A DNA stretch of 39,999 nt, from the NCBI RefSeq assembly GCF_009720835.1, contig NZ_WNKZ01000060.1:1-39999 (forward strand), given 5' to 3'. The position numbers and the translations under genes are program-made. The DNA comes from Pseudoduganella buxea. Lineage in GTDB: Bacteria > Pseudomonadota > Gammaproteobacteria > Burkholderiales > Burkholderiaceae_D. This document shows positions 15,323-23,854 of this stretch, in pieces (position 1 is the stretch's first letter; each line of letters starts with the position of its first letter). The notes under the pieces are model-generated. The model worked only from the letters and a program-made list of their open reading frames with translations, did not search any database and had not been told where the DNA came from.

Positions 15323-15985
15323 TTACTTGGTACCGAAGATACGGTCGCCCGCGTCGCCCAGGCCCGGCACGATATAGGCGTGTTCGTTCAGGTGCGAGTC
15401 CAGCGAAGCGCAGTAGATCTTCACGCCCGGGTGGGAATTCTGGAACACGGTGATGCCTTCCGGCGCGGCCACCAGGGCCAGGAAGATGATCTGGTCGTCC
15501 TGCACGCCGCGGCTCTTCAGCACGTCGACGGCGTGGACGGCCGAATTGCCCGTCGCCACCATCGGATCGCACAGGATGAAGATACGGTCGACCAGGTCCG
15601 GCAGGCGCACCAGGTATTCGACCGGCTGGTGCGTGTCCGGGTCGCGGAACACGCCGATATGGCCCACGCGGGCCGACGGCACCAGGTTCAGGAGGCCGTC
15701 GCTCATGCCGATGCCGGCACGCAGGATGGGCACCACGGCCAGCTTCTTGCCGGCGATGACGGGCGCGTCGACCGTCATCAGCGGCGTTTCGATTTCGCGC
15801 GTCGTCAGCGGCAGGTCGCGCGTGATCTCGTAACCCATCAGCAGCGTAATTTCCTTCAGCAGCTCGCGGAAGGTGCGGGTCGACGTGGACTTGTCGCGCA
15901 TATGACTCAGCTTGTGCTGAATCAGGGGGTGATCGGTGATGAAGAGGTTGGGAAAGCGCGGATCTTGTTTCATATTTTCTAACAT
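15323..15985 (-). CDS. upp: Uracil phosphoribosyltransferase
   Basis: A 220-residue (or 216-residue) enzyme making UMP from uracil and PRPP in pyrimidine salvage. Motifs: HKLSHMRDKSTSTRTFREL, VVPILRAGIGMSDGL, FILCDPMVATGNSA (the PRPP-binding loop) and PGLGDAGDRIFGTK at the C-terminus. Two starts are possible, MLENMKQ at 15985 and MKQ at 15973; family members usually begin MKQDPRFPN, so 15973 may be the real one. The HPt gene follows without a gap. A promoter candidate stands upstream. Confidence 0.96.
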   Translation of the reverse strand: MLENMKQDPRFPNLFITDHPLIQHKLSHMRDKSTSTRTFRELLKEITLLMGYEITRDLPLTTREIETPLMTVDAPVIAGKKLAVVPILRAGIGMSDGLLNLVPSARVGHIGVFRDPDTHQPVEYLVRLPDLVDRIFILCDPMVATGNSAVHAVDVLKSRGVQDDQIIFLALVAAPEGITVFQNSHPGVKIYCASLDSHLNEHAYIVPGLGDAGDRIFGTK

Positions 15986-16005
15986 TCTAGGCGGGTGTAA
16001 CCCGC

Positions 16006-16035
16006 ATTATCCCAGCCGGAGGCAAGCGCTGTCCA
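16006..16035 (-). promoter_or_regulatory. Probable upp promoter
   Basis: On the minus strand TGGACA (16035-16030) and GATAAT (16011-16006) are 18 bases apart, ending 20 bases before the longer upp start. Each box differs from consensus at one position. Confidence 0.6.
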
Positions 16036-16074
16036 TCTCGCCGCCACAATCGGGCGCCGCCAGCCGCCGGCCCA

Positions 16075-17763
16075 CTATGTGGCAGCATCCTCGACGAGGG
16101 CGCGCGCCAGGATCCCCGCGCAGTCCGTACTCGCAGGCAGGCGCCCATATGCGCCACCGGGTTCGCGCGCCAGCCGCGAGGCAACGAAGGCCGACGACAC
16201 ACAGGCCGGCGCGTGCCGCAGCAGCAGCGCCGCCTGCACGGCCAGCACGATGCGCTCGGCCAGCACGCGTGCGCCGGATTCATCCCCGGGCGCCGCCAGG
16301 TCCGCCAGCAGGCGCTCGACGAACGCCGCATAGTGCGGATCGCCTCGCCCCGCCAGGGCCAGTTCGGTTGCCAGCGCCTCGGCCGCCTGCGGCGACCTGG
16401 CAAAGGCACGCAGCAGGTCCAGGCACATGACATTGCCGGAGCCTTCCCAGATCGAATTGACGGGCAGCTCGCGGTACAGCCGCGCCAGCGCGCCTTCTTC
16501 CACATAGCCGCCCCCGCCCAGCACCTCCATCGCTTCGGCGCCGAAACCCGGTCCCCGCTTGCAGATCCAGTACTTTCCGGCAGGCGTCAGGACTCGCGCC
16601 AGCATGGTCTCGGCCGCGTCGTCAGGGTGATCGAAGCAGCGCGCCAGGCGCAGCGCGAATGCGGTGGCGGCCTCCGACTCCAGCGCCAGGTCGGCCAGCA
16701 CGTTCTGCATCAGCGGCTGCTGCGCCAGGGCGCGCCCGAAGGCCTGGCGATGGCGTGCGTGGTGCAGTGCATGCGTCAATGCTGCGCGCATGATGCCGGC
16801 GCTGCCAAGCACGCAGTCGAGCCGCGTGTGGCTGCCCATTTCCAGGATGGTGGGAACGCCCCGCCCCGGCTGCCCCAGCAGCCAGCCGTGGGCGCCCGTG
16901 AATTCCACTTCCGACGAAGCGTTCGAGCGGTTGCCCACCTTGTCCTTCAGGCGCTGCACGCGCACCTGGTTATGGCTGCCGTCCGGCAGGAAGCGCGGCA
17001 CCAGGAAGCACGACAGGCCGGCGCTGCCTCCCGGGTCCAGCTGGGCCAGTACCAGGTGTGCGTCCGCCTGCGGCGCCGAGAAGAACCACTTGTGTCCCAC
17101 CAGCCGGTGGACGTCTGCGCCATCGTCGCCAAACAGCGCGCGCGCCTCGGACGGCGGCACGGGATGCGCCAGCGTGGTGTTGCTGCGCACGTCCGAGCCG
17201 CCCTGCTTCTCCGTCATGCCCATGCCGATCAGCGCGCCCCGCTTCGCGTCGATGGGCAGGGGGCGCGGGTCGTAGTGGCGCGACAGGATCTTCGGCAGCC
17301 AGCGCGCGGCCAGGCGCGGCGAATGGCGCAGCGCCGGCACGCTGGCATAGGTCATCGTAACCGGGCACTGCGAGCCGTTTTCCACCTGGCCGAACAGCAT
17401 GTAACGGGCCGCGCGCGCCACCTGGGCGCCGGGGCCGGGCGCCTCCCACGGCGAAGAATGCGCGCCGGCCTCGATCAACAAGGTCATCAAGGCATGCCAG
17501 GCCGGGTGGAATTCCACCTCGTCGATGCGGCGCCCGGTCTGGTCGAAATTGTGCAGCACGGGGGCGTGGACATTGGCCAGCCGCGCCAGGTCCAGCACCT
17601 CGGCGCGGCCCAGGCGCCGGCCCAGCGCTTCCAGGTCCGGCAACGCGTCGGCACCGCCCTCCCGCAGCAAAGCCTCGCGCAGGGCCGGGTCGCAGGCGAA
17701 CAGGTTGATGTCGCCAAACGGGGTTGGCTGGTTGCGCACTTCATGGGTGTCGAAAGGATTCAT
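16075..17763 (-). CDS. aidB: AidB-like acyl-CoA dehydrogenase (alkylation response)
   Basis: A 562-residue flavoprotein aligning along its length with E. coli AidB as I remember it: NQPTPFGDINLF near the start, RRIDEVEFHPAWHALM, CPVTMTYASVPALR, IGMGMTEKQGGSDVRSNTT, LVGHKWFFSAPQADAHLV, LKDKVGNRSNASSEVEF and the late YRELPVNSIWEGSGNVMCLD. AidB is an FAD and DNA-binding member of the acyl-CoA dehydrogenase superfamily induced by Ada and thought to protect DNA from alkylation. ATG at 17763 has AGGAG upstream. No ada or alkB is in the window. The tail after about 530 is somewhat longer and Ala-rich. It is divergent from the GGDEF-EAL gene. Confidence 0.93.
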   Translation of the reverse strand: MNPFDTHEVRNQPTPFGDINLFACDPALREALLREGGADALPDLEALGRRLGRAEVLDLARLANVHAPVLHNFDQTGRRIDEVEFHPAWHALMTLLIEAGAHSSPWEAPGPGAQVARAARYMLFGQVENGSQCPVTMTYASVPALRHSPRLAARWLPKILSRHYDPRPLPIDAKRGALIGMGMTEKQGGSDVRSNTTLAHPVPPSEARALFGDDGADVHRLVGHKWFFSAPQADAHLVLAQLDPGGSAGLSCFLVPRFLPDGSHNQVRVQRLKDKVGNRSNASSEVEFTGAHGWLLGQPGRGVPTILEMGSHTRLDCVLGSAGIMRAALTHALHHARHRQAFGRALAQQPLMQNVLADLALESEAATAFALRLARCFDHPDDAAETMLARVLTPAGKYWICKRGPGFGAEAMEVLGGGGYVEEGALARLYRELPVNSIWEGSGNVMCLDLLRAFARSPQAAEALATELALAGRGDPHYAAFVERLLADLAAPGDESGARVLAERIVLAVQAALLLRHAPACVSSAFVASRLAREPGGAYGRLPASTDCAGILARALVEDAAT

Positions 17764-18067
17764 CGCGTGCTCCTGGCAACCGGGTCGATGCATGGCAGGC
17801 TAGCGCAAAGCCGACAAGCGGGCAAGTCTCGAACTATTGCCGCGATGACATGCCACCGCAACCATAAGTGTTAATTCAATGCATTTTTTTAAGGTCACGC
17901 CGTAGTTTTTCCTGTGAACAATACGAGTTATTGCTCTATTTCATCCCGTTTTGATGTGAAAAATACTCGTAAAGTGATACATTTGTTGCCGGTCCGACAG
18001 ATAAGATTCCGGGCGCCTTTGTTTTGACCAACTCTCATTTCAAACCCACGAGAATTCCGGCTTTCCG
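17764..18067. other. Divergent gap between aidB and the GGDEF-EAL gene
   Basis: A 304-base region, AT-rich in the middle (17870-18000), with no gene on either strand. It should contain promoters for both flanking genes; no convincing -35/-10 pair or Ada-box-like sequence was found by eye. Confidence 0.5.
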
Positions 18068-19792
18068 ATGCCCGCCAGCGCCGCCTCCTTCCCCGAACAC
18101 GACAGCCCGCTCGACGCCATGCTCGAGGAAGCGGGGGACGTCGTGTTCCGGCTCGACGCGCCCGGCCGCATCCTGTTCGCCAGCCGCCGCAGCACGGCAC
18201 TGATCGCCCTGCCCTCGCTGCGGGGCCTGGGCCTGCGCCAGCTGGTGGCAGAGCTGGACCAGGGAGTGCTGAAAGCGGCCCTGATCGACGGTGCCGCCGG
18301 CGGCGTTTCCCGGGCCGAAGTGCGCCTGCGCGCCGGCGAGCAGGAAACCTGGTTCGAGCTGCGCATCTCCGCCCTGCCCGGTGCCCAGTTGCTGGTGGTG
18401 GGCCGCGACATGACGGCGCAGCGGGCCAGCGAAGAGCGCCTGCGCCACATGGCGACGCACGACACCTTGACGGACATGCCGAACCGGCTGCTGCTGGCCG
18501 ACCGCATCCGCATGACGATCGCCCAGGCGCGCCGTTCCGGCCAGGGCTTCGCCGTCGCCACCATCGGTCTGGACAGCTTCAAGAAGGTCAACGACGGCCT
18601 GGGCCACCCGGCCGGCGATGCCGTGCTGCGCATGGCGGCCGTGCGCCTGCGCCGCACCTTGCGTGACAGCGACACCCTGGCCCGCGTGGGCGGCGACGAA
18701 TTTGTCGCCGTGCTGCCCGGCACCTGCAACGAAGCCCAGATCCGCCTCGTCACGGGGCGGCTGCTGGCGACCTTGCAGGCGCCGTTCGAGGTGGAACAGC
18801 ATACCGTGCACGTGGGCGCGTCCATCGGCGTGTCGGTCTATCCGCAGCACGCCGAGGACGATATCCGCCTGGTGGCGCTGGCCGACGCGGCCCTGTCGCG
18901 CGCCAAGCACACGGGCAAGGCCCGCACCGTCGTCTACAGCCCGCGCCACGCCGGCCCCACGGAGCACGACATCTCGCTGGAGGCGGCCATGTTCCAGGCC
19001 GTGCGCGAGGGCGAATTCATGCTGCACTACCAGCCCATCGTCGCTGCCGGCACGCGCGAGATCGAAGGCTTCGAGACCTTGATGCGGTGGAAGCATCCGA
19101 CCCTGGGCATGGTGCCGCCGGCCCGCTTCATCCCCATCGCGGAGAACAATGGCCTGATCAACCTGCTGGGCGCCTGGGCCCTGAAGGCGGCCTGCGTGCA
19201 GCTGCGCCAGTTCCAGGAAGCGGCCGGACGGCCCCTGTACATGTCCGTCAACATCAGCCCGCGCCAGTTCCGCAGCGATAAGTTCCTCGACGTGCTGGAC
19301 GACGCCATCGCCTTCTCCGGCCTGCCCGGCGAACAGCTCGTGCTGGAGATCACGGAAGGCACCTTGATGATCGACCCGGTACACGCCGAGTCCATCCTGG
19401 GCAAGATGGTCGAGCGCCGGGCCCGCATCGCCATCGACGATTTCGGCACCGGCTATTCGTCGCTGGCCTACCTGAAGAACTTCCCCATCTCCGTGCTGAA
19501 GATCGACCGCGCCTTCATCCGCGACCTGCCGGGCTCGGAAAAGGACGGCGCCATCTGCAACGCCGTTCTGGACCTGGCGCGGCACCTGTCGCTGTCCGTC
19601 GTGGCCGAAGGCATCGAGACGGAAGAACAAATGCAGTACATGCGCGAACGGGGTTGCCGTTACGTGCAAGGCTACCTGACGGGCAAGCCGATGGCGGCCA
19701 ATGTCGCCATCGCGGCCCTGAAGGAACGCCATTACGCCGAACTGATGGGAGCAAATCCGGGGCGCGAACAGGCGCAGCGGGCAATTCGATGA
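18068..19792 (+). CDS. PAS-GGDEF-EAL cyclic-di-GMP enzyme
   Basis: A 574-residue soluble protein. Residues 15-115 form a PAS-like sensor. The GGDEF domain (about 125-290) has an intact VGGDEF (208-212), metal Asp169 and an RDSD inhibitory site at 199-202, spaced five residues before GGDEF, so diguanylate cyclase activity is likely. The EAL domain (about 303-560) has ETL in place of EAL (336-338) in EGFETLMRW, a known tolerated variant, with the other catalytic residues present: EITEGTLM, AIDDFGTGYSSL, LKIDRAFI and VVAEGIETEEQ. It may therefore both make and degrade c-di-GMP. The HDOD-GAF gene overlaps its stop by four bases. Confidence 0.95.
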   Translation: MPASAASFPEHDSPLDAMLEEAGDVVFRLDAPGRILFASRRSTALIALPSLRGLGLRQLVAELDQGVLKAALIDGAAGGVSRAEVRLRAGEQETWFELRISALPGAQLLVVGRDMTAQRASEERLRHMATHDTLTDMPNRLLLADRIRMTIAQARRSGQGFAVATIGLDSFKKVNDGLGHPAGDAVLRMAAVRLRRTLRDSDTLARVGGDEFVAVLPGTCNEAQIRLVTGRLLATLQAPFEVEQHTVHVGASIGVSVYPQHAEDDIRLVALADAALSRAKHTGKARTVVYSPRHAGPTEHDISLEAAMFQAVREGEFMLHYQPIVAAGTREIEGFETLMRWKHPTLGMVPPARFIPIAENNGLINLLGAWALKAACVQLRQFQEAAGRPLYMSVNISPRQFRSDKFLDVLDDAIAFSGLPGEQLVLEITEGTLMIDPVHAESILGKMVERRARIAIDDFGTGYSSLAYLKNFPISVLKIDRAFIRDLPGSEKDGAICNAVLDLARHLSLSVVAEGIETEEQMQYMRERGCRYVQGYLTGKPMAANVAIAALKERHYAELMGANPGREQAQRAIR

Positions 19793-21300
19793 ATGACTTG
19801 AACACTGCCGGCAACGCAACCGGCGAACAAACCCTGGCCCTGCTGTGGGAGCGCACCCGCCGCCAGGGCGACATGCCCGGCTTCGCCAAGGCCGTCAGCG
19901 CCATCCTGGGTGCCATGCGCGGCGAGGAGGACAACCAGTTCAGCATGACGGAGACGGTGCTGTCGGATCCCGTGCTGACGCAGAAGGTGCTGCGCCTGGC
20001 CAACAGCGGCATGTACTCGGCCTTCGGCCAGCATGTCAGCACCGTCTCGAAGGCAGTGCTGGTGCTGGGCACGGAGGCCATCGGCCACCTGGCACTGGGC
20101 CTGAAGCTGATCGAGGAACTGGCCGGCGCCGGCGACGGCTCGGGCCACGCCCATATCGAAATGGAGAAGGCCGTGCTGGCCGGCCTGGTCGCACGCGAAC
20201 TGGCTGGCACCGTGCGCAGCGCCCACACCGAGGAGGCCGTGGTCTGCTCGATGCTGCACATGCTGGGGCGGATGATGGTGACGTTCTACATGCCCGAGGC
20301 GTGGGCGCGGCTGCAGCAGCACGGCGGCGCCGGCAACGAGGACGCCGCCGCAGTGCCGCTGCTGGGCATCTCGCTGTCCGACATCGGCCGCGCCGCCGCC
20401 CGGCGCTGGGGCCTGCCCACCAACCTGGTGGCCGGCATGACCACCGTCGATCCCATCGAAGGCGGCGCCCACGTCAACCCGGCCGAATGGGTGGCGGCGC
20501 TGTCGACGATGGCGCGGCGCTGCGCCGAACTGCTGTGGCACGACGACGAAGCGGGCGCCGATGCGCTGGCCCACGTCACGCGCGACTACGCGCCGATGCT
20601 GGGCCTGGACCTGGACATGGCCGTCACGGCCATCGCCCAGGCGCGCGAGCAGGCCAGCGCCGAATTGTCGATCGCGCCCCTGTCGCGGCCAGCCGAGCGG
20701 CGCGCCCGGGAACTGGCCCGCACGCGCCAGCGCGCCGCCGGCAACCGCCTCCTGCTGGAAGGCCTGGCCGAGATGCGCGACATGGTCGACAACGCCAGCC
20801 CCGGCCAGATGGTGTCGATCGCGCTGGAGACCATCTACAAGGGACTGGACTTCTCGCGCGCCGTGGCCTTCGTGCGCAACCGCCGCGAAGGCTTCTATGC
20901 CGCGCGCATGTGCCTGGGCGAGTTGCCCTCCGGGGCCGCGCAGCTGAAGGACCAGCTGGGCACGATGCGCTTCGACGACAGCTATGAACCGAACGTCTTC
21001 CACGCGGCCCTGAACAGCGACCGCGTCATCTTCATCGAGAACGCGCGCGACCCGAAATTCGCCGCCAAGCTGCCGCAATGGTGGAAGAGCACCCTGCTCG
21101 ACGCGCGCAGCTTCGTTATCCTGCCGCTGACGTCGAACGGCCAGCCGGCCGGCTTCCTGTACGGCGACTGGGACGAAAGTTTTCCGCCGATCGCCCTGTC
21201 GCAAACGGAGTTCGCGCTGATGAACGACGTGCGCGCGCTCGTCATGCGCGCCGTGGAAAAACGCCACCAGGTGGAAGTGCTGGGCAGCCGCGCCGCCTGA
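19789..21300 (+). CDS. HDOD and GAF domain signalling protein
   Basis: A 503-residue protein. Start is the ATG of ATGA overlapping the upstream stop. The HDOD domain (about 20-230) includes SMTETVLSDPVLTQKVLRLANSG and VSTVSKAVLVLGTEAI, typical of this metal-free HD relative. A GAF-like sensor occupies about 345-490 (ALETIYKGLDFSRAVAFV; RSFVILPLTSNGQPAGFLYGD). HDOD proteins are often linked to c-di-GMP networks and twitching or virulence, which fits its coupling to a GGDEF-EAL enzyme; the actual output is unknown. The gene ends base-to-base with the MFS gene. Confidence 0.92.
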   Translation: MNDLNTAGNATGEQTLALLWERTRRQGDMPGFAKAVSAILGAMRGEEDNQFSMTETVLSDPVLTQKVLRLANSGMYSAFGQHVSTVSKAVLVLGTEAIGHLALGLKLIEELAGAGDGSGHAHIEMEKAVLAGLVARELAGTVRSAHTEEAVVCSMLHMLGRMMVTFYMPEAWARLQQHGGAGNEDAAAVPLLGISLSDIGRAAARRWGLPTNLVAGMTTVDPIEGGAHVNPAEWVAALSTMARRCAELLWHDDEAGADALAHVTRDYAPMLGLDLDMAVTAIAQAREQASAELSIAPLSRPAERRARELARTRQRAAGNRLLLEGLAEMRDMVDNASPGQMVSIALETIYKGLDFSRAVAFVRNRREGFYAARMCLGELPSGAAQLKDQLGTMRFDDSYEPNVFHAALNSDRVIFIENARDPKFAAKLPQWWKSTLLDARSFVILPLTSNGQPAGFLYGDWDESFPPIALSQTEFALMNDVRALVMRAVEKRHQVEVLGSRAA

Positions 21301-21307
21301 TCAGGCG
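21294..21307. repeat. 14-bp perfect palindrome holding both stop codons
   Basis: CGCCTGATCAGGCG is self-complementary. The plus-strand TGA (21298-21300) ends the HDOD gene and the minus-strand TGA (21303-21301) ends the MFS gene. There is no spacer or T-run between these convergent genes. Confidence 0.9.
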
Positions 21308-22464
21308 ACGGCCGTTTCGTCCAGCCGCTGCCACCGGAAGGACAGCGCCGCCGCTACCGTCGCCAGCGCGGCCAGGGCGCTGGCGATGAAGTAGATCGAG
21401 GCCGGGCCGAACGCCTCCCAGCAGCGCGCCAGCGACAAGCCGCCCGCCGTGCCGCCGATACCATACGAGATGCTGATGTACAGGGCCTGGCCGCGCGCCT
21501 GCAGGGGCCCGGCGAACCAGCGCTGCATCGTCGCCACGGCCGACGAGTGGTGCAGCGCGAACGTGGCCGCGTGCAGCAGCTGGGCCGCCGCCAGCACGGC
21601 CAGCGAGGCGGCGCCGCCGCCGATCAGCACGAAGCGCACGACGGCCATGCCCAGGGCCGCGAACATCAGCCGGCGCGCGCCGAAGCGGCGCAGCAGCGGT
21701 GCCTGGAAATAGAACAGCAGGACTTCGGCCAGCACGCCCACGCACCACATGGTGCCGATCACGGCCTTGCTGTAGCCGGCCTGCGCCAGGTACAGCGAAT
21801 AGAAGGTGTAGAGCGACGTGTGCGCCGCCACCATCAGCGCCGTCGATGCAAAGAAGGCCAGCACCTCGCGCCGCCGCAGCACGACCAGCAGCGCCGGGCG
21901 CGGTCCGCCGTGGCGCTGGCGCGGCACTTCGCGCAGGCGCAGCGCGGCCCCCAGCACGCACATCAGCAAGGCACCCGCCACCCACGGCAGCGCGCGCGTG
22001 CCATGGCGGTCCAGCAGCGCGGCTGCCGCCATCACGGACACGATGAAGCCCACCGAGCCCCACAGGCGGATGCGGCCGTAGTACGTCAGGTCGCCGCGCA
22101 TTGCGGACAGCATCAGCGCTTCGCAGATGGGGCCCTGGGCGCTGGTGAACAGGTTCAACAGGATCATCGCCGCGCAGAAGTGGGCGAAGGTGCTGCCGAA
22201 GAAGAAGCCGGAAAAGGCCGTCAGCGCGGCCACGCCCGTCAGGCGCAGGACGAACACGCGCCGCTCGGAATGGTCGGCGACATAGCCCCACACGTTCGGC
22301 CCGACGATGCGCAGCACCTGGATCAGCGACATCAGCACGCCGATCTGCGCCACCGTCATCCCCTCGCCGGCGAAGAACAGGCTGGCGTAGGTGGCGAAGG
22401 TGCCCGCGTGGGCGTAGTAGCAGAACAGGAAGGCGGCGAAGCGGAAGGCCTGGGGTGGCGGCAT
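21301..22464 (-). CDS. MFS transporter, HcaT/LacY-like (MFS_1_like)
   Basis: A 387-residue inner-membrane transporter with about 12 hydrophobic segments, beginning FAAFLFCYYAHAGTFATY. The FAGEGMTVAQIGVLMSL loop and VWGYVADHSERR (MFS motif A) match the phenylpropionate permease-like branch. ATG at 22464 is preferred over GTG at 22482 because the latter lies within a hairpin after aroC. Substrate unknown. It follows aroC on the same strand by 39 bases and may be co-transcribed. Confidence 0.9.
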   Translation of the reverse strand: MPPPQAFRFAAFLFCYYAHAGTFATYASLFFAGEGMTVAQIGVLMSLIQVLRIVGPNVWGYVADHSERRVFVLRLTGVAALTAFSGFFFGSTFAHFCAAMILLNLFTSAQGPICEALMLSAMRGDLTYYGRIRLWGSVGFIVSVMAAAALLDRHGTRALPWVAGALLMCVLGAALRLREVPRQRHGGPRPALLVVLRRREVLAFFASTALMVAAHTSLYTFYSLYLAQAGYSKAVIGTMWCVGVLAEVLLFYFQAPLLRRFGARRLMFAALGMAVVRFVLIGGGAASLAVLAAAQLLHAATFALHHSSAVATMQRWFAGPLQARGQALYISISYGIGGTAGGLSLARCWEAFGPASIYFIASALAALATVAAALSFRWQRLDETAVA

Positions 22465-22479
22465 CGAGAGTCGGAGCGG

Positions 22480-22501
22480 CACCGGCGGAGCGGCGCCGGT
22501 G
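22480..22501 (-). terminator. GC-rich hairpin after aroC
   Basis: CACCGGCG and CGCCGGTG form a perfect 8-bp stem with a six-base loop directly after the aroC stop codon. No T-run follows, so it may attenuate or stabilise rather than terminate. Confidence 0.4.
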
Positions 22502-22503
22502 GA

Positions 22504-23613
22504 TCAGTCCAGCTTCGAGGCCGCGATGACGGGCGTACGCACGGACACGTCGCCGCACTGGGCCCGGTGCATCAGCGCATGGTCCATCAGCACCAGGGCC
22601 AGCATGGCTTCGGCGATGGGCGTCGCGCGGATGCCCACGCACGGGTCGTGGCGGCCGAAGGTTTCCACCACGACGGGATTGCCGTCCTTGTCGATCGAGC
22701 GGCGCGGCGTGCGGATCGACGACGTCGGCTTGATGGCGATGGACACGGTGATGTCCTGGCCGGTGGAGATGCCGCCCAATACGCCGCCGGCGTTGTTGCC
22801 GACGAAGCCCTGCGGCGTCAGTTCGTCGCCGTGTTCCGAGCCCCGCTGCGCCACCGACTTGAAGCCGGCCCCGATCTCGACGCCCTTGACGGCGTTAATG
22901 CCCATCATCGCGTAGGCGATATCGGCATCGAGCTTGTCGTAGATGGGCTGGCCCAGGCCGACGGGCACGTTGCGGGCGACGACGTCGATGCGGGCGCCGA
23001 TCGAATCGCCGTCCTTGCGCAGCGCGTCCATGTACGCTTCCATGCGCGCGATCAGCACGGAGTCCACGGTGGCGGCGAAGAAGGGATTGGAGGCCGCGTG
23101 CTGCCAGTCCTGGAACGGCACTTCGATGTCGCCCAGTTGGCTCATGCAGCCCATGAACTCCGTGCCGTACTGCTCCTTCAGCCACTTCTTCGCAATCGCC
23201 GCCGCGCCCACGACGGGCGCCGTCAGGCGCGCCGACGAGCGACCGCCGCCGCGCGGATCGCGCACGCCGTACTTGTGCCAGTAGGTATAGTCGGCGTGGC
23301 CAGGCCGGAAGCTCTCGGCGATATTGCCGTAGTCCTTGCTGCGCTGGTCTTCATTCTGGATCAGCAGCGCGATCGGCGTGCCCGTCGTGACGCCCTGGTA
23401 GACGCCGGACAGGATCTGCACCGCATCCGGTTCCTGGCGCTGCGTCACGTGGCGCGACGTTCCGGGCTTGCGACGGTCCAGCTCGGTCTGGATATCGGCC
23501 TCCGTCAGGGCCAGGCCCGGCGGGCAGCCGTCGATGACGCAACCGATCGCCGGTCCGTGGGATTCGCCGAATGTGCTGACGGTGAACAGCTTGCCAAAGG
23601 AATTGCCGGACAT
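22504..23613 (-). CDS. aroC: Chorismate synthase
   Basis: A 369-residue FMN-dependent enzyme that makes chorismate from EPSP, the last step of the shikimate pathway. Signature segments are present: GESHGPAIGCVIDGCPPG, RPGHADYTYWHKYGVRD followed by RGGGRSSARLTA, and GGISTGQDITVSIAIKPTSS. Length is normal. The start MSGNSFGKLF is the family's usual one although no clear Shine-Dalgarno precedes it. A possible promoter (TAAAAT at 23653-23648, minus strand) lies 35 bases upstream of the start. Confidence 0.98.
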   Translation of the reverse strand: MSGNSFGKLFTVSTFGESHGPAIGCVIDGCPPGLALTEADIQTELDRRKPGTSRHVTQRQEPDAVQILSGVYQGVTTGTPIALLIQNEDQRSKDYGNIAESFRPGHADYTYWHKYGVRDPRGGGRSSARLTAPVVGAAAIAKKWLKEQYGTEFMGCMSQLGDIEVPFQDWQHAASNPFFAATVDSVLIARMEAYMDALRKDGDSIGARIDVVARNVPVGLGQPIYDKLDADIAYAMMGINAVKGVEIGAGFKSVAQRGSEHGDELTPQGFVGNNAGGVLGGISTGQDITVSIAIKPTSSIRTPRRSIDKDGNPVVVETFGRHDPCVGIRATPIAEAMLALVLMDHALMHRAQCGDVSVRTPVIAASKLD

Positions 23614-23808
23614 AGAGAAGCGCTGATGGGTGAGGAAGGAACTGGCAATTTTACCGCTTTAGCATGCTCTCTGCCAGCCAGGCCATTTTTGACGCCCCGC
23701 CGCCGAAATTTATTGCGTAAAAACATCAATTATTTGTCAAAAATTTACATAACGCCGGGGAAATCCGGCCGCTTGCGCCATACTTGCTTCGGCCATTGTT
23801 CAAACCCC

Positions 23809-23814
23809 TATATA
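23809..23814 (+). promoter_or_regulatory. Possible -10 box of the REC-GGDEF-EAL gene
   Basis: TATATA stands 40 bases before the start codon; TTGCTT is 19 bases further upstream, a loose spacing. Confidence 0.35.
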
Positions 23815-23854
23815 CTTGACGGGGGAAACCAAGGCACTATTCGGAGAAGGACGC

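Noticed and set aside
18035..19819. A 594-codon minus-strand frame opposite the GGDEF-EAL gene, and similar at 23837-26152
   Set aside because: Antisense shadows; the plus-strand proteins carry complete domain motifs.
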